64,000 bases of DNA from assembly GCA_903813345.2 (NCBI GenBank), contig CAIIXF020000003.1, positions 27,047,248 through 27,111,247 of the forward strand. The letters run 5' to 3'. A program made the position numbers and the translations under genes. Shown here in pieces: positions 1 to 11,699 of this stretch; position 1 is the first letter of the stretch, and each line of letters begins with the position of its first letter. The stretch is from Owenia fusiformis (taxonomy: Eukaryota > Annelida > Polychaeta > Sabellida > Oweniidae). The notes beneath the pieces were generated by a model, which worked only from the letters and a program-made list of their open reading frames with translations, did not search any database and was not told where the DNA came from.

Positions 1-27
1 GCCGCTTTAGAAATGACGGGACTTTTT

Positions 28-540
28 CGCAAAAATCATAAATTTTTCATTCTAAACCAAAGTAATTAATATTATTGTTTGAAATTTTGGCAGTATATTC
101 ACAACATTTATCTATTTCACATATATTCCGTGTTTTTCATCCTGACCCCCAGGGGCCGTGTATGGGGGGTCAGGAAAACAGAAATTTTGGCAAATTTTTA
201 GATCTTTCTGAAGTATAGCTTTATTATACTCAAATGAAAGGAAATTAAGAGTAGATTGCAAATATTGTATCTTTTTTCTTATTCAAGCCTCGTAAAATTC
301 AAAATGGCCATCTAATGTACGATTTCGCAATAATTTTTCGATCCCTTCAAAGTATGGCTATATTATACTCAAATTGAAGGAATTTTGGAGTAGATCACAA
401 TTATGGTATTATTTTTCAGATTTTTACCTCAGAAAATTCAAAATGGCTGCTTTGCAGGAATTCGCAATTATAAAATCTAATTTTTTCAATTTTAACCAAA
501 GTAATGAGTACAATTGATTTGAATTTGGTAATTGATATTT
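28..540. repeat. tandem duplication, about 138-bp period
   Basis: A block starting near 201 (gaagtatagctttattatac) recurs near 339 (caaagtatggctatattata), each followed by the tract ending caaaatggc. The outer flanks also match each other (accaaagtaat near 55 and near 494). No coding frame of interest is present. Confidence 0.7.
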
Positions 541-571
541 TGTTCGTTGGGATTTGCTACTCCGCGGAGTT

Positions 572-775
572 GCTATTGTCTAGTTTGCACGTTTGCATTG
601 ACGATGCGGCTTTTTTAATAGATCTCGTATCTTAGAAGCGAATCAGTTCAAAAAAATACTAGAAGTCCTAACATATTTTGCCATGGTCTGCGCCTATTCA
701 TTTGGCAATTCAGTTGTAAACTTTCTCTTGAAAAAATAAATCATCCAGATTTGTTGGATTTTCTTGCAGAAGATC
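572..775 (+). repeat. dispersed repeat, copy 1 of 3
   Basis: Shares the blocks aatagatctcgtatctta, cctaacatatttt and cttgaaaaaataaatc with copies at 2795-3150 (opposite strand) and 3370-3735 (same strand). Copy 1 is shorter and more diverged. No protein is encoded. Confidence 0.75.
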
Positions 776-939
776 GCCTACTCCCATTCCGTTCATTTGT
801 CCGATCACCGGGCGTGATCTTACACAATTGTTTGTAGGCCTTTGATATAGCACTACAGGGCCTGTAATTTTTAATTGTAATCTTACATATACACTGCGTG
901 AAATATGGAATTCCTATCCTAAGCACCTTTAGAAACTAA

Positions 940-1075
940 GTCTAAGCACGCCGGGTGCTTAGGCGTGACAATTTTTGACAACTCTAGGTACGCGATGAAA
1001 CCAACTCTAGACATCTCTAAGCACGTCTAAGCAAACGCATGGCAAAGACGTGTTTAGAGCGTAACAAAAAGTCTT
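940..1075. repeat. short AAGCAC/GTGCTT-rich inverted tract
   Basis: The motif ctaagcacg and its near complements recur several times (948, 1018, 1050), giving an imperfect palindrome that may be a decayed miniature element. From 1080 to 2060 I see no gene and no clear repeat. Confidence 0.3.
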
Positions 1076-2061
1076 GACATGGCTTGAGACGAATAATCAA
1101 AATCTTTAAGTATGCTAATATTCATTTTTATAGACATATCATTTTGCCCATGGTACAAGTATCTTTAATTGAAGTACCCCATAAATTTCTCCAGTTCTTT
1201 TTATTTTTATCAAATGCATTGTTATTTTGTTATAACACCTAATATTGAATCGGATATGTTTCAAGACAAGATAAATAATTAGTGGGCTGTTTAGAACATA
1301 TCCAATTTGGAATCCCAAACAAGCTGGACTGGTACAATGCAATATATGTATCATACCCATGCCATAGCCAATTTTGCCGAGGGGGACTACTCTGGGGGAG
1401 CTAGTATAAAAACTTTGAGGGATCAAAAGAAAGATCATTCAAACGGTGCTAAAATGGTGATAACTGCATTGATTTGAAAGAACTTTTGGACGAGGGGCAG
1501 TCGCTCTGTCTCTTTATGGACCTCTCATAAAGTAGAAATATTTTCCCGGACAGTACAGTACCTGTGACCAAATGGACTTATCAGCGACTTGTTAATCGCT
1601 TGTTAATAAAAAGGTAAATTATATACAAGGAGATATTTTGCCGCATGCCCATGTTCTGTCTTACTGGGCCCATCAACAGGCAAGTGCAGATTGTAATTAT
1701 AATTCCAATCAATTTCTCTATGAGCGGTCATCTAGACGTAGAAAACTTACTAATTAATTGCAGCCTGATTGCAATTATGAATTGTGTCATATGTATCAGG
1801 TACATGAACAGGATACCCTGAGAAGACCAGATTAACCCGACCTGATATCTCGAAGCTGTTCATGGTTCAAGATTAAACGTCTTGATATGATTGAATAAAT
1901 GAATTTATCTCTTTCGTGAGATAAAAATGTATGATATTAATTTGTGTATGAATCAACACGCTGAGCCTCACTTCAAACTTCAAAAGATGTTTTTAAAATA
2001 GCATTTATAACATTAATGTCAGATTACATACTTCAAAAATTGTATATCTGGCGCACTGAGA

Positions 2062-2800
2062 CAATCATTTATCATTTATTTATTGTACCAATAATCCCTT
2101 TAAGGGCAAATGTACAAAAGAAGAGAAAAAAACTTACATAGACATAATAACGCGTACGTACAAGTAGAAAAGTACATAAATACAGATGTATATATATATA
2201 TGTAACTGGATCACGTCGTTACTGGGTGAGTCTGTCTGAAATCTACCTACTGAGCAAAGTGCTCCTTATAGAGAAGAATTTATTTACCATGTTAGAAAAG
2301 ATGCTGCAATATTGCTCCTCAGCATTAAATAAGAAAGCTAGTAAATCCATATCTGATAGCGAGCCGTTATTAGGGCATTTGGTATAAAGCAAGTCTAAAT
2401 ATTTATTTGTGATATGTTTGAGCTCATTACACTTGAGCAAAAAATGTTCTTCGGTCTCCTGTGCCTTTTTACATAGTTTACAAAATTCTGAGTTCGGGTG
2501 GAAGATGTGGTCTTTTATATCTACCCTTCTCGACTTCAAGCTTGTGACTGCTAATTCTAAGCGATGTTAAATTGCGGCGGGCATCTTTATTCTTAATATG
2601 GTCAAGATAATTTTCATAATGAAATGAAAATTTGATTTGTTTATAAAACCTTAATTTGCCATTGGTATCTTTTAGCATGTTTTCAAAGTATTGTTCGTAT
2701 CTTTCTTTAAGCCTAGATTTTAATTTCTTAGTGTTGATATTATCACGCCTGGTGATCGTGAATATGGGACGGAGGGGGGAGCAGGCAATTTCTGCTAGGA
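2062..2800 (-). pseudogene. LINE retrotransposon 3' fragment (reverse transcriptase C-terminus)
   Basis: Only the C-terminal end of a non-LTR retrotransposon polyprotein remains, read on the minus strand. Two overlapping frames cover it: 2810-2478 carries RISSHKLEVEKGRYKRP, a stretch typical of the region after the RT domain, and 2539-2243 continues with the zinc-knuckle-like motif CKLC followed by HFLLKC. The change of frame falls in a TTTT run near 2490, so one indel breaks the gene. Beyond the stop, the strand holds a 3' UTR containing CCTTTAAGGG or its complement and an AT-rich tail of ATAAATGA type at about 2062-2090, which marks the 3' end. The 5' side is lost: the RT catalytic motif is absent and the fragment runs into an unrelated repeat near 2790. 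It cannot be active. The clade (CR1/L2-like or other) is not determined. Confidence 0.75.
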
Positions 2801-3150
2801 AATTCAACAAATCTGGAAGATTTATTTTTTCAAGAAAAAGTTTACTATTGAATTGCTAAATGGATAGGCGCACGGTATGGTAGAATATGTTAGGTTTTCT
2901 GGGATTTTTTCTGAAACGATACGCATCTAAGGTATGAGATCTATTAAAAAAGGCGCAAGGCCATCAACAGGCACAAACCAACGTTTTTGCTATAAATCAA
3001 GCAACAATGGTCTGGACGACCTGTAATAAATACTTGTAAGTGATGTTATCATAACTAAATTAATGTCATTGCTGAATTTATAAAATAAGTTTCCATATGT
3101 GAAATAAAAAATAATCGAAAATAATGAATTTGGGACGGAGGGGGGAGGGG
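2795..3150 (-). repeat. dispersed repeat, copy 2 of 3 (inverted)
   Basis: Reverse complement of 3370-3735 over about 350 bases; for example gcgcacggtatggtagaata here against the matching complement near 3640. With copy 3 it forms a large inverted repeat around a 220-bp centre that holds the poly-C tract. Confidence 0.85.
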
Positions 3151-3165
3151 ACGGAGGGGGGAGCA
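3133..3165 (+). repeat. G-rich tract, possible G-quadruplex
   Basis: Several runs of three to six G (gggacggaggggggagggga) lie close together; a related run is at 2766-2782. The sequence would suit a G-quadruplex, which is inference only. Confidence 0.5.
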
Positions 3166-3337
3166 ATATGTATATAAGACATGATTAGAGATGTTTCGCG
3201 ACTTTAAGTCCTTTTACTCCAAATGTCCCCATTTTTCAGTCTCCAGGGGTATATCATCCAGTTTCTTACTAAGTTAATGAGTTCATTTTTCAAATACAAG
3301 AATTCGTGTGAAGTTGTTTCACTTTATAGAATTATTA

Positions 3338-3364
3338 CCCCCCCCCCCCCCCCCCCCCCCCCCC
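3338..3364 (+). repeat. poly-C run of about 27
   Basis: An uninterrupted C tract at the inner edge of copy 3 of the dispersed repeat. Its length may be unreliable, as homopolymers of this size are hard to sequence. Confidence 0.95.
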
Positions 3365-3369
3365 TTCGT

Positions 3370-3735
3370 CCCCTCCCCCATCCATCCCATTTTAATTATT
3401 TTCGATTATTTTTTATTTTACGTACGGAAACTTATTTTATAAATTCAGCAATGACATTAATTTAGTTATGATAACATCACTTACAAGTATTTATTACAGG
3501 TCGTGTAATCCATTGTTGCTTGATTTATAGCAAAAACTTTGACTTTTGCACGTTGGTTGCGTTGCGCCTTTTGTAATAGATCTCATACCTTAGATGCGTA
3601 TCATTTCAGAAAAAATCCCAGAAAACCTAACATATTCTACCATACCGTGCGCCTATCCATTTAGCAATTAAATAGTAAACTTTTTCTTGAAAAAATAAAT
3701 CTTCCAGATTTGTTGAATTTCCTAGCATGTGCAGT
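3370..3735 (+). repeat. dispersed repeat, copy 3 of 3
   Basis: Same orientation as copy 1 and inverted relative to copy 2. Shared blocks include aattattttcgattatttt, taataaatact complement, and cttgaaaaaataaatcttcc. Confidence 0.85.
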
Positions 3736-4105
3736 GCGATGAGAAAAAGAACAATGGGCAATATTTGGAATCAATTGTCTGTATGATTTTCTTAAAGTAT
3801 TTCAATACCTAGTGAATATGCACAAATTCGAATTCAATAAAACTCATAAGTGGCAACTTTTGAAATCACTTGTTTGTGTTACGATAACGTTTTAACGACA
3901 TGAGAATCGTTCAAAATGTTATGATATTATAATCCAAGAAATTATTTTAAATGTTACCACCTGTGAATCTTGTTCTTGAAATGTGAATTCGAATGTTGCC
4001 ACGTGTTCGTATGAAATATTCATTACTGAAGTCAGATGATCACTTTGGTTGTATTCCGTCATTAAAATCTTTAGCAAAATACAAACGATTGATTAAGCTA
4101 GTCGC

Positions 4106-4714
4106 AAAGGGTGGGCCAATAAAAATTGGAACATTTTCCATTTGTCCAATTGTCTTTATCATTGCAGTTCAACCATAAAAATCTAGATAATGGTAAAATG
4201 ATTATTTGTGAAAATGTTCAAGATAAAATATGTATTGTCTATGTATAATCATTTTTGGCTTGTCATGGTCATGATCTGTATACTGCGTGTGTCGTGAAAA
4301 TTTTTGTCTGCTTGAGATATTACTGCTAAGAATACAATATCTTTCATGTCATACAATATGTATCCTTTAAATGGTCTCAACACAATTTTCATCACTTAAA
4401 TCATATATCTCCCTTGGTTATTATAGCTTAACTGACCTCCGTTTTTATCAAAACTGGCACAATATGTCTCCAAATCTATGATAGTACCTATTAAGCCATG
4501 TATGACTGTCAAATACTGATCAGACTGATTGTTCATGTGGGTGGAGGACATGTTCAGCAAACCCTTGCTTTGAGTAATTAGTGAGCTAGTATATTCCTTT
4601 TTTACACATTAGCTCTTGACAATGATTTTTTCAATTATCTAAAGTATTGAAGATGATACGTGATTAAAAAGTTACAATGGGTGGAAAATGTTCCATCTTT
4701 TTTGGCCCACCCTG
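4106..4714. mobile_element. mariner-like miniature element, about 0.6 kb
   Basis: The left end carries gggtgggccaat followed by ttggaacattttcca; the right end read in reverse carries cagggtgggccaaaaaagat and then ggaacattttccac. Ends of the form CAGGGTGGnCC with TA at the right border are typical of Tc1/mariner. No transposase frame remains, so this is a non-autonomous copy. The left terminal CA is decayed. Confidence 0.6.
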
Positions 4715-4920
4715 TACACTTGCCTGACAAACTCGGACATCAACGGAGATATAGAGGGCGTATATATATAGTATTAGTTGTAAACTACATTAATGTGGTA
4801 GAAATACTAACTGGGGTTCAAAATGACCGCTGATCTATTACAGTATTGGGCATGGATAGGCGACGGTTATTCTGGGTCCCTTTTGCAAAATTTAACAATA
4901 CTTCGGTTATTCTGAGTCCC

Positions 4921-5085
4921 GGCTGCAGTAGTCCATAATTCTAAAACTTCTCAGAACTCATCTAATATGCAACCAGGCTGCAGTAGTCCATGGTTCTAAA
5001 ACTTCCCAGAACTCATCTAATAAGCAACAAGGCTACAGTATGGTTCTTAAACTTCCCAGAACTCATCTATTATGCAACCATAGGT
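4921..5085 (+). repeat. tandem repeat, about 60 bp x 3
   Basis: Three successive copies of a unit containing ggctgcagtagtcca, aaacttcccagaactcatct and atgcaacca; the third copy is shortened. A smaller duplication (cttcggttattctg) lies just upstream. Confidence 0.8.
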
Positions 5086-5752
5086 TATCTGCGTAACCGA
5101 GCACCAATGATTTCCTGAGCGTCGTGTCACCGTGGCCTTATTTTTTCTTAAGTAAATAGGTGAAGACTTATCTACAGATTGAATCAATAAAAAGTGTCCC
5201 TTCAAGGTATTACTACAAATTCAGGCTAGTTTAGAAAATACATCACCAAGAAAATGCATTTTCTAAGATTTTGGGGCTCCCAGAGGATAAATTAAAATTA
5301 TGAATTTCACTTTTAGATTTTTATGAAACAAATTGCCTATATCATTATGTATGTTGTAATATTATACATTAATCAATAAGAGGTACTAAAGTATTACTAC
5401 TACACATTTAATTTTTAAATGTTATTATCGAATTCAAATATAAATCAACTATTTTAAATGAGCCAAGTATTGGATGATTGGAGGCAGTTTTGATCAAATT
5501 TGCAAAGGGTTAATTTTATTCTCACCTGTCTCAACAAAACAGGAATATCCCAGAATTCATACAGTCATACTTCTCTTATGTAAACTATATCATTGATTGG
5601 CCAAGGGTTCATCTATAATCCTGGGAAATGACCTCTTCTGGACGAAAAGCGTGGGAACATCTGATATGACCAGTTCCCATGACAGTGTGTCACCTGTCAT
5701 TTCTCTGGAATGATGTACACTTTCCTCCAAAAGATTGAAAACAATTGTAGTA

Positions 5753-6499
5753 CAGTAAAACCTGTATATCTGAACACTTGGCTAATCCGAACACCTCCCA
5801 ATTTGAACATTTTTGGTCCCGTTTTTCCTCCCATTGACTCAAATGTTAAAAAACTTGAAATATGAACACCTCCCAATTTGGACAGTGAACAGTCATGTTT
5901 GAAAAATTAACCTATCTAATCTGAACACATAAAATATCACATGTTCCATACAAAATTGATCAAATATTTGAAAAAAACTTGAACGATCTCACTCATGGTG
6001 GGGCTTTCTAGGATGACTAAATTCATTTGAATCAGATTTTCATGTCACTGTAATGCCATAAAGCTGAGTAGTCAAAAGAACTATAATATTTATTGAGAAT
6101 TTGTTTCTATTTCTTCAAAATACCAAATCTTGCAAATGCCCTCTAAAAGTTACTGAAATCACTGGCTGGGAATTGGTGTTCGCTTACACACAGGTGTTCA
6201 ATAGAGTATACTCATATGTTCGCTGGGCACAGTATTTCACTAAAGAGATGTTCATTATGACAGTTTTACTGTACTGGGAATTGGTGTTCACTGTACACAG
6301 GTGTTCAATAGAGTAGACGCATGTGTTCACTGGGCACAGATCTTCACTAAAGAGGTGTTCATTAGGATATTTTTACTGTACTGAAATCACTGACTGGGAC
6401 GGAATCGGTGTTCACTATACACAGGTGTTCAATAGAGTAGAGGCATGCCACTGGGCACAGATCTTCACTAAAGAGGTGTTCACTATGACAGTTTTACTG
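5753..6499. mobile_element. Tigger/pogo-like non-autonomous element
   Basis: Begins cagtaaaacctgtatatctg and ends gacagttttactg, with TA on both sides (5751-5752 and 6500-6501), as expected for the pogo/Tigger branch of Tc1/mariner. The body is built from variants of tctgaacac/gtgttcacta. The right half is expanded into about three copies of a roughly 110-bp unit (6150-6499) that each end in a terminus-like ttttactgtactg. No transposase is left. Related elements are at 52256-52417 and 52420-52661. Confidence 0.7.
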
Positions 6500-6654
6500 T
6501 ACTGAAATCAATCACTGGGAATTCACTATATACAAAATTGAAATGTGTGTATCATGCCACCCCTGCAAAATAATTGACTCGCCCACTTGGTCTGTTGGAT
6601 CCACTTGCAAAATATATATAACCTAAAATAACTCAATGGCCTTAATAGCCAAAA

Positions 6655-6935
6655 TGTCATAATAGAACAATGTGCCATGCTAATAAGTAGTCAAATATCA
6701 AATATGAACAAAATCGCTCCACTACTTTTCAAGTACAGCAAAAATTGTAAAATAGCGTGTAAAAGCATGGTGGCCATTTTCAAAATGGCCGCCTTCTTGC
6801 CAAAATATCATAAAACAGTGTGCCATGCTAATAAGTAGTCACATATTAAATATGAACAAAATCGCTCCACTACTTTTCAAGTTATAGCAAAAATTGTAAA
6901 ATCGTGTGTAAAAGCCGCCATTTTTCAAGATGGCT
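6655..6935 (+). repeat. tandem duplication, about 143-bp period
   Basis: The tract ccatgctaataagtagtca through cgctccactacttttcaagt and caaaaattgtaaaat occurs twice in direct order, followed each time by a segment containing atggccgcc-like sequence. Confidence 0.85.
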
Positions 6936-7544
6936 GCCATGTGTTTCTTAAATATCATGTCTAGCTTAATTAATGTGCTGTATAACTTTTTTACTTTTAA
7001 AACTCCTTGCTATTACAGTTTTATATACTGTACCTAAATGACTGTAAAATCGTCACTAAAATGGCCGCCATTTTGAAACGAGTGGCCATTTTGAAAATCG
7101 GCTATCGAGCAGAACCTCTACTCCCATAGGGTATATGTGTCTACATGCATAAACTACGAAAAAAGCACTTGGTGAAAAATGTGTATACCCTCTGGGAGCC
7201 CCAGCATGCATTTTCTTGGTGTTGTATTTTCTAAACTACCCAAATTCAGAGTAATGTATTCTCGTCGATATTATACACCATTGGAAATAGAATCTGTAAT
7301 CTGCAAATGTGGTGTTTTTGAATGTCGATTAAAGGATAGTGATTTCAATGGGGGAAGTCTTTTTGCACCTTACTGGCAAGTTCATTTTTACAAGTTGAGC
7401 CAAAAGGTAACCCAAACAGGTTTTTGTCACATTAAAAGGAATAAAAAATTGAAAATATGAAATAATCAATCAACAAATACCATTTTGTGTAGCTATAAGA
7501 AGTATGCTAGAAATATATTTTAAGATTCTAATATTGGCCTTTGC

Positions 7545-7614
7545 ATTAAATGCACTTTTGATGCCTTCTCACCTAGTCCCGTACGCTCTTAGCAATTTCT
7601 TCCACCGTGAAAAA
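7545..7614 (-). pseudogene. transposase remnant, downstream half
   Basis: On the minus strand, directly after the 7617-9121 element, the frame reads FFTVEEIAKSVRD and then a stop. It continues, in the same reading frame, the remnant at 9124-9410 if the element and one TA are removed. This is the separated tail of that decayed transposase fragment. Confidence 0.5.
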
Positions 7615-7616
7615 TA

Positions 7617-9121
7617 CAGGGTGGTCCAAAAAAGTGAACCCCTGCAACAGGCTACATTTTTCTTAATACATGCATGAATTGGCTCATATTATCACATGTT
7701 GTAGAGAAAGGTCTAAAATTTTGGTTGATGCCATAATTTATTCTCAGTCTTAAATTTTGAAGAAATTACAAGTGTTTAACAAACATGCCTGTAATTAGAT
7801 ATTGTACAAAATTTTACAAATGTGATTCACGGAAATTGTTGAACCACATAGGATGATCTTAAACAGCTTTCAGTTAGAGATACAAGTTTAAAACCCTACC
7901 ATATGACAAAAGGGACACTATTCAAGCAGAAAACACATTTCACACATTCATTGATCATTTTAAAGGATTTTTAACTGTTCAACAGTTCAGGGGTATGTTA
8001 CCTACACCAACAGTTAGAGGGGGGCCTCTTATGGAAGGAAGTTGCCACCTATGACCAGGAATCTGATAACTCCTTCATCAAATATCTCTTAAAAATCAAA
8101 AGAAAATTCAATATTCAATGTTTTGAGACATATATCATTAGAACTGGTCCATGATTTATGAAGATATTGACATTTCAAGATCATATAGGGGTATGCTCTT
8201 GATTTCACTGGAAAATGTTTTCGTCTGTGGAAGCTTAGCACATCTCTTTGGATCACAATAACTTTGCAACTAACAAATGTAGGATGCTAGTTTAAAGCCA
8301 TAATGTGCAGGATTTAAAATTGAACAAAGTCAGAAAATATTACTTCTTTAAGACTGCAGCTTAAAAATTTCTCCGGGGAAAGGTGTTTAAAGGGTGACGC
8401 ATATCGTTTAGCAAATCGAACGCTCGTTTCTGGTGTTGCTCACCGTTTAGTATAAAAGGCCCGATCCCGGAATAATACTCAAGGGTTCACAGGTTTGAGG
8501 TCGTTGTGTCAACACCTCTAACTGTTATATAGCATAAGTATATTATAGATCGTCACACATTTATAAAAGGGTGATTTTTGTTTTGACAAATCAATTCCAC
8601 ATTTATGGGTGAAGTTTCAGGATCTTCTATTTGTGTACAATAAGGAAAAAATGGCATCTAAATTTCCCCATAACGTAATAGCACACAGCTTGGCATATGA
8701 TATATGTATTCTTTGAACGCAATCACTCTTTGGATAACGTTTTCAAAATCATTATAAACGGATTACTTTATCTCAAAGACAATTTCAATAAACTGGATTT
8801 TACAGAACTCCCCTTATTTCATAAAAATGGACTGATCCAGTTGATTCGCCTGGAGCCGCCATATTGTTTTTATACGGGATGCTAATCGGAACCCTTTAAG
8901 GGTTGAAGAATCGCGGATATTGAAAATCACAATTTGTCCATTTTCAGTAATGTTTGGTTGGGGCTTATAATTTCTGCAAATTTCAAGACTAAGAAAAATG
9001 TATGGTACCATCATAAATTTTAGACCTTCCTCTACAACATGTGAAAATAAAAAAGAATTCCTGCAAGTAATAAGGGAAATATGGCCAGTTGCAGGGGTTC
9101 ACTTTTTTTTGGACCACCCTG
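7617..9121. mobile_element. mariner-like element with long imperfect TIRs, 1.5 kb
   Basis: Termini are cagggtggtccaaaaaagtg on the left and the complement of cagggtggtccaaaaaaaag on the right, both followed by gaacccctgcaac. TA stands outside each end (7615-7616, 9122-9123). The similarity between the two halves goes on inward for about 150 bases (tcacatgttgtagag, aaggtctaaaatt) and then fades. The interior has only short frames with no transposase motif, so the copy is non-autonomous. It interrupts an older transposase remnant. Confidence 0.8.
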
Positions 9122-9123
9122 TA

Positions 9124-9410
9124 GGTGAAAAAGTGAGGTGTGTGGATTGGAGTTGTCATCCAGGGTCCAGTTATCATTTCTAAATCTCTTCTGCCACCTC
9201 ATAATTGTAGTTCTATCTGCTGTATACTCCTTACATACTTTCTTCATGGTAGCATACGTTTGTGTGGCTGTGAAGTATGAAATTGGGCCACCGAACGCAA
9301 GGCCTTGTTATCAGGTTTGAGAATTGCAGGCATTTTTGCAATTTCTTGATTGTTACTGCATTTGAATTTGTGACTATTGAACTGAGCCATGAAACCATCA
9401 CAATACTAAA
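9124..9410 (-). pseudogene. transposase HTH-region remnant, interrupted
   Basis: Read on the minus strand, the longest intact piece is MKKVCKEYTADRTTIMRWQK followed by RFRNDNWTLDD (from 9247 down). The pattern of basic helix, TTIMRW and RF resembles the second DNA-binding helix-turn-helix of Tc1/mariner-type transposases. Upstream, a second frame starting MAQFNSHKFKC (near 9390) gives the first part of the domain, separated by a frameshift and stop. The catalytic DDE/D region is absent. The 3' side is cut by the 7617-9121 element at a TA, and the frame resumes at 7614. Confidence 0.55.
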
Positions 9411-9469
9411 TGTCATTATCTGTGCTTTGCGAACACCATGCTGAATAAATTTCCAAAGGTCCATGTGCA

Positions 9470-10955
9470 GTATGGCAAGTGATTTTAGACAGTCATATCT
9501 TTCACTATGAGTACTTTATGGGTATAAATATTATAACAATATAGGACACTGAGGACATGATATCAAAAATTCTATGTACAATTAAAAATGCTAGCCTAAT
9601 GCACATTGCGCTATGGACAGCAATTTATCTAACTGTACAAGTATGCAATTTATGTAACTGTATTGGTATACGTACTAGTATGTAACTGTATTAGTCTGCT
9701 TGTAATAATTATTTGAAATAAACGTATAATGAAAAATACATTTTAATCATATTAAACTATGCATAATAATTCACACTCTACAACCCTTTTTGAATAGAAC
9801 ATCGTACAACGTCAAACTCTGCCATCTTTCTGTTTGAATAAAGTGTTACAACCCGCTTTTCAGATTAATAAGTAATTATAATTAATTAATAAAATAATGA
9901 TTTATATGAATTAATGTAATAATAATCTAAGTGTCTACAGGTATGAGTAATACAATTATCTCGATGTAAGATCATCTGTCTAGAACTTAACATAACCTAA
10001 AATGATTTATGACAATAGAATGTACTGTTTCACCTGTAACAGGTTGGAACTGGTTATGTATTTATAGTAACAAAACGCTATTTTCTGTCAAAAATATAAT
10101 ATTGATGTTTATTATTATCCAATCAAAATCTAAATACAATTTCAAATATCTGCAAGCCAAGCGTAATTTAAGCCCAAATTATAGCAAATATAAGCAATAT
10201 TTTGACAGAATGATCAATGTAGCTCTACCTGTATATAAACAAGTGCCGAATTGCAGTCGAAACATTCGGAAATTGGAATTAATCAAACGCTAACAAAACC
10301 ACGGAAAGAAGCTAAAACAAAATGGACTTAGGAAATATTCGCTACTTTTGGATTAGAGAATTTCGGCAACATTTCGGACTAAGAAAATATTTGGCTGCAA
10401 CTCGGACTTAGGCACATGGAATCAGGAACAAGGATCGGAAAATAAAATCATAAGAACTCGACATCAACTGCGTTAGTTGATTTATTGCTGCGACCTGTGA
10501 GTGTGAGTACCAGAGACCCACAAGATCCTGGAAACAGCCCTGAGTGATTATCGGTCACGCCTGGCCGGTGACAAAAGACTAAACTGACATAATAAATGAA
10601 AGGTTTATTGATCAATGTAGTCAATCAAAGGACTGACTTTGTATTTGCTTTCCACATCTTTGCTGGCAAATATATCACTAAAGGTCTAGATGACCTGTAA
10701 AAATAAATGGAATACGATCATACAATGTGTATATACCTGTAAGATAAAATAATCATTTATCTTCTTTGAAAGATCATTGTGGATGATACTTTGATGATAT
10801 CTCCATACATTCTTGAGGCTTTCTAGTTACAAAGAATAGAGTTTTACTTTATATATTGATAGAGTTGTCGACAGGCTAGTCAACACAAGAAATTCAGGCA
10901 CTAAATCAGATCAACTGTAAACTGTGAACCCCCATACCCCCTTTTGGGGCTCACT
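9470..10955. other. no gene seen; AT-rich
   Basis: No coding frame with recognisable content. The frame at 10009-10293 on the plus strand is open for 94 residues, but is low in complexity and lysine/isoleucine-rich and has no splice or start context that convinces. Short variants of gtaactgtatta recur near 9640-9700. Confidence 0.5.
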
Positions 10956-10959
10956 TCGC

Positions 10960-11030
10960 TTGCACTGAGGCAAACTTAAAAACGCCCCCCCCCCCTCCCC
11001 AACTTGACAATTGCTGGCTACGCCCCTGAA
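10960..11030. repeat. fragment of a CCCC-rich miniature element
   Basis: Contains a run of about 12 C and the end-like sequence gctggctacgcccctga, which recurs as gctggctacacccctga at 17740-17757 and in reverse as ggcgtagccagg at 62486. Probably one decayed end of that family. Confidence 0.5.
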
Positions 11031-11394
11031 ATCATTAATATCATGAAGATCACATTAACCAACAAGATAGACGTCCTTGCGATAACATAGATTCTGAGTC
11101 TAAATAAACACAACCATTGCCAGTCTGGCATGACTAAATGACATGATCCAACCTTTCACAATTTATATTGATAAATGTTGATGAATTCAATGTACCAAAT
11201 AAAATGAACAAATCAACAGTAATTCTATGCAACTAATTTTGAATTGCGTAAGGTATATTTATTTATTTTTATTTATTTCGACTTACACTTTTAAAACAGT
11301 AATACAATTACCTCGAATGCATGATACGCAATGCTACGGAATCATATACTTATTAACGTATACATAAAAATATTGGGTGAGACTTGAGATAATG

Positions 11395-11600
11395 TATGCG
11401 GCGCCAGTCAAAATTGAAACTTCTGATTGGGTTCGAAGCCGAGATGCCCGGATTTTTCACGAAGAAGGGGCGGAGTTTAAGCGAGATCCATCGAGACTTC
11501 TCCATTTAAGGAAAGTGTCAGTCCGCTTATAACTCCGCCTTTTGGCCCTTAAATGGAGAATGCCATTTTCGAAGGGGTCCTTTTAGGGGAGATTTTCATC
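11395..11600. repeat. inverted repeat around ggcggagtt
   Basis: ggggcggagtttaagcg near 11466 faces cgcttataactccgcctt near 11524, and ctccatttaagg faces ccttaaatggag. A short hairpin element; no protein. Confidence 0.5.
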
Positions 11601-11699
11601 GGTTTTTTCCTAGATCTTTGACGTTTATGGAGTTATTTCAACCATTCTTTGTCAGTGTACACCTCTCGCCAATATTCATCTTAATAACCTATTGCCGAG

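Larger units (their letters stand above)
5155..7330. mobile_element. foldback-type element with arms of about 140 bp
   Basis: The left arm (5155-5290) contains tagtttagaaaatacatcac and gggctcccagagg; the right arm (7186-7330) carries their complements, cctctgggagcccc and gtattttctaaacta. The arms weaken outwards. Between them lie a Tigger-like element (5753-6499) and a 143-bp duplication (6655-6935), so the structure is composite. The short open frame at 7179-7460 is made of arm sequence and is not a gene. Confidence 0.55.

Noticed and set aside
3223-3465. Frame with a run of prolines
   Set aside because: Produced by the poly-C tract inside a dispersed repeat.
9138-9320. Plus-strand frame over the transposase remnant
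   Set aside because: It is the complement of the minus-strand helix-turn-helix remnant.
10009-10293. 94-residue plus-strand frame
   Set aside because: AT-rich and low in complexity; no homology recognised and no gene context.
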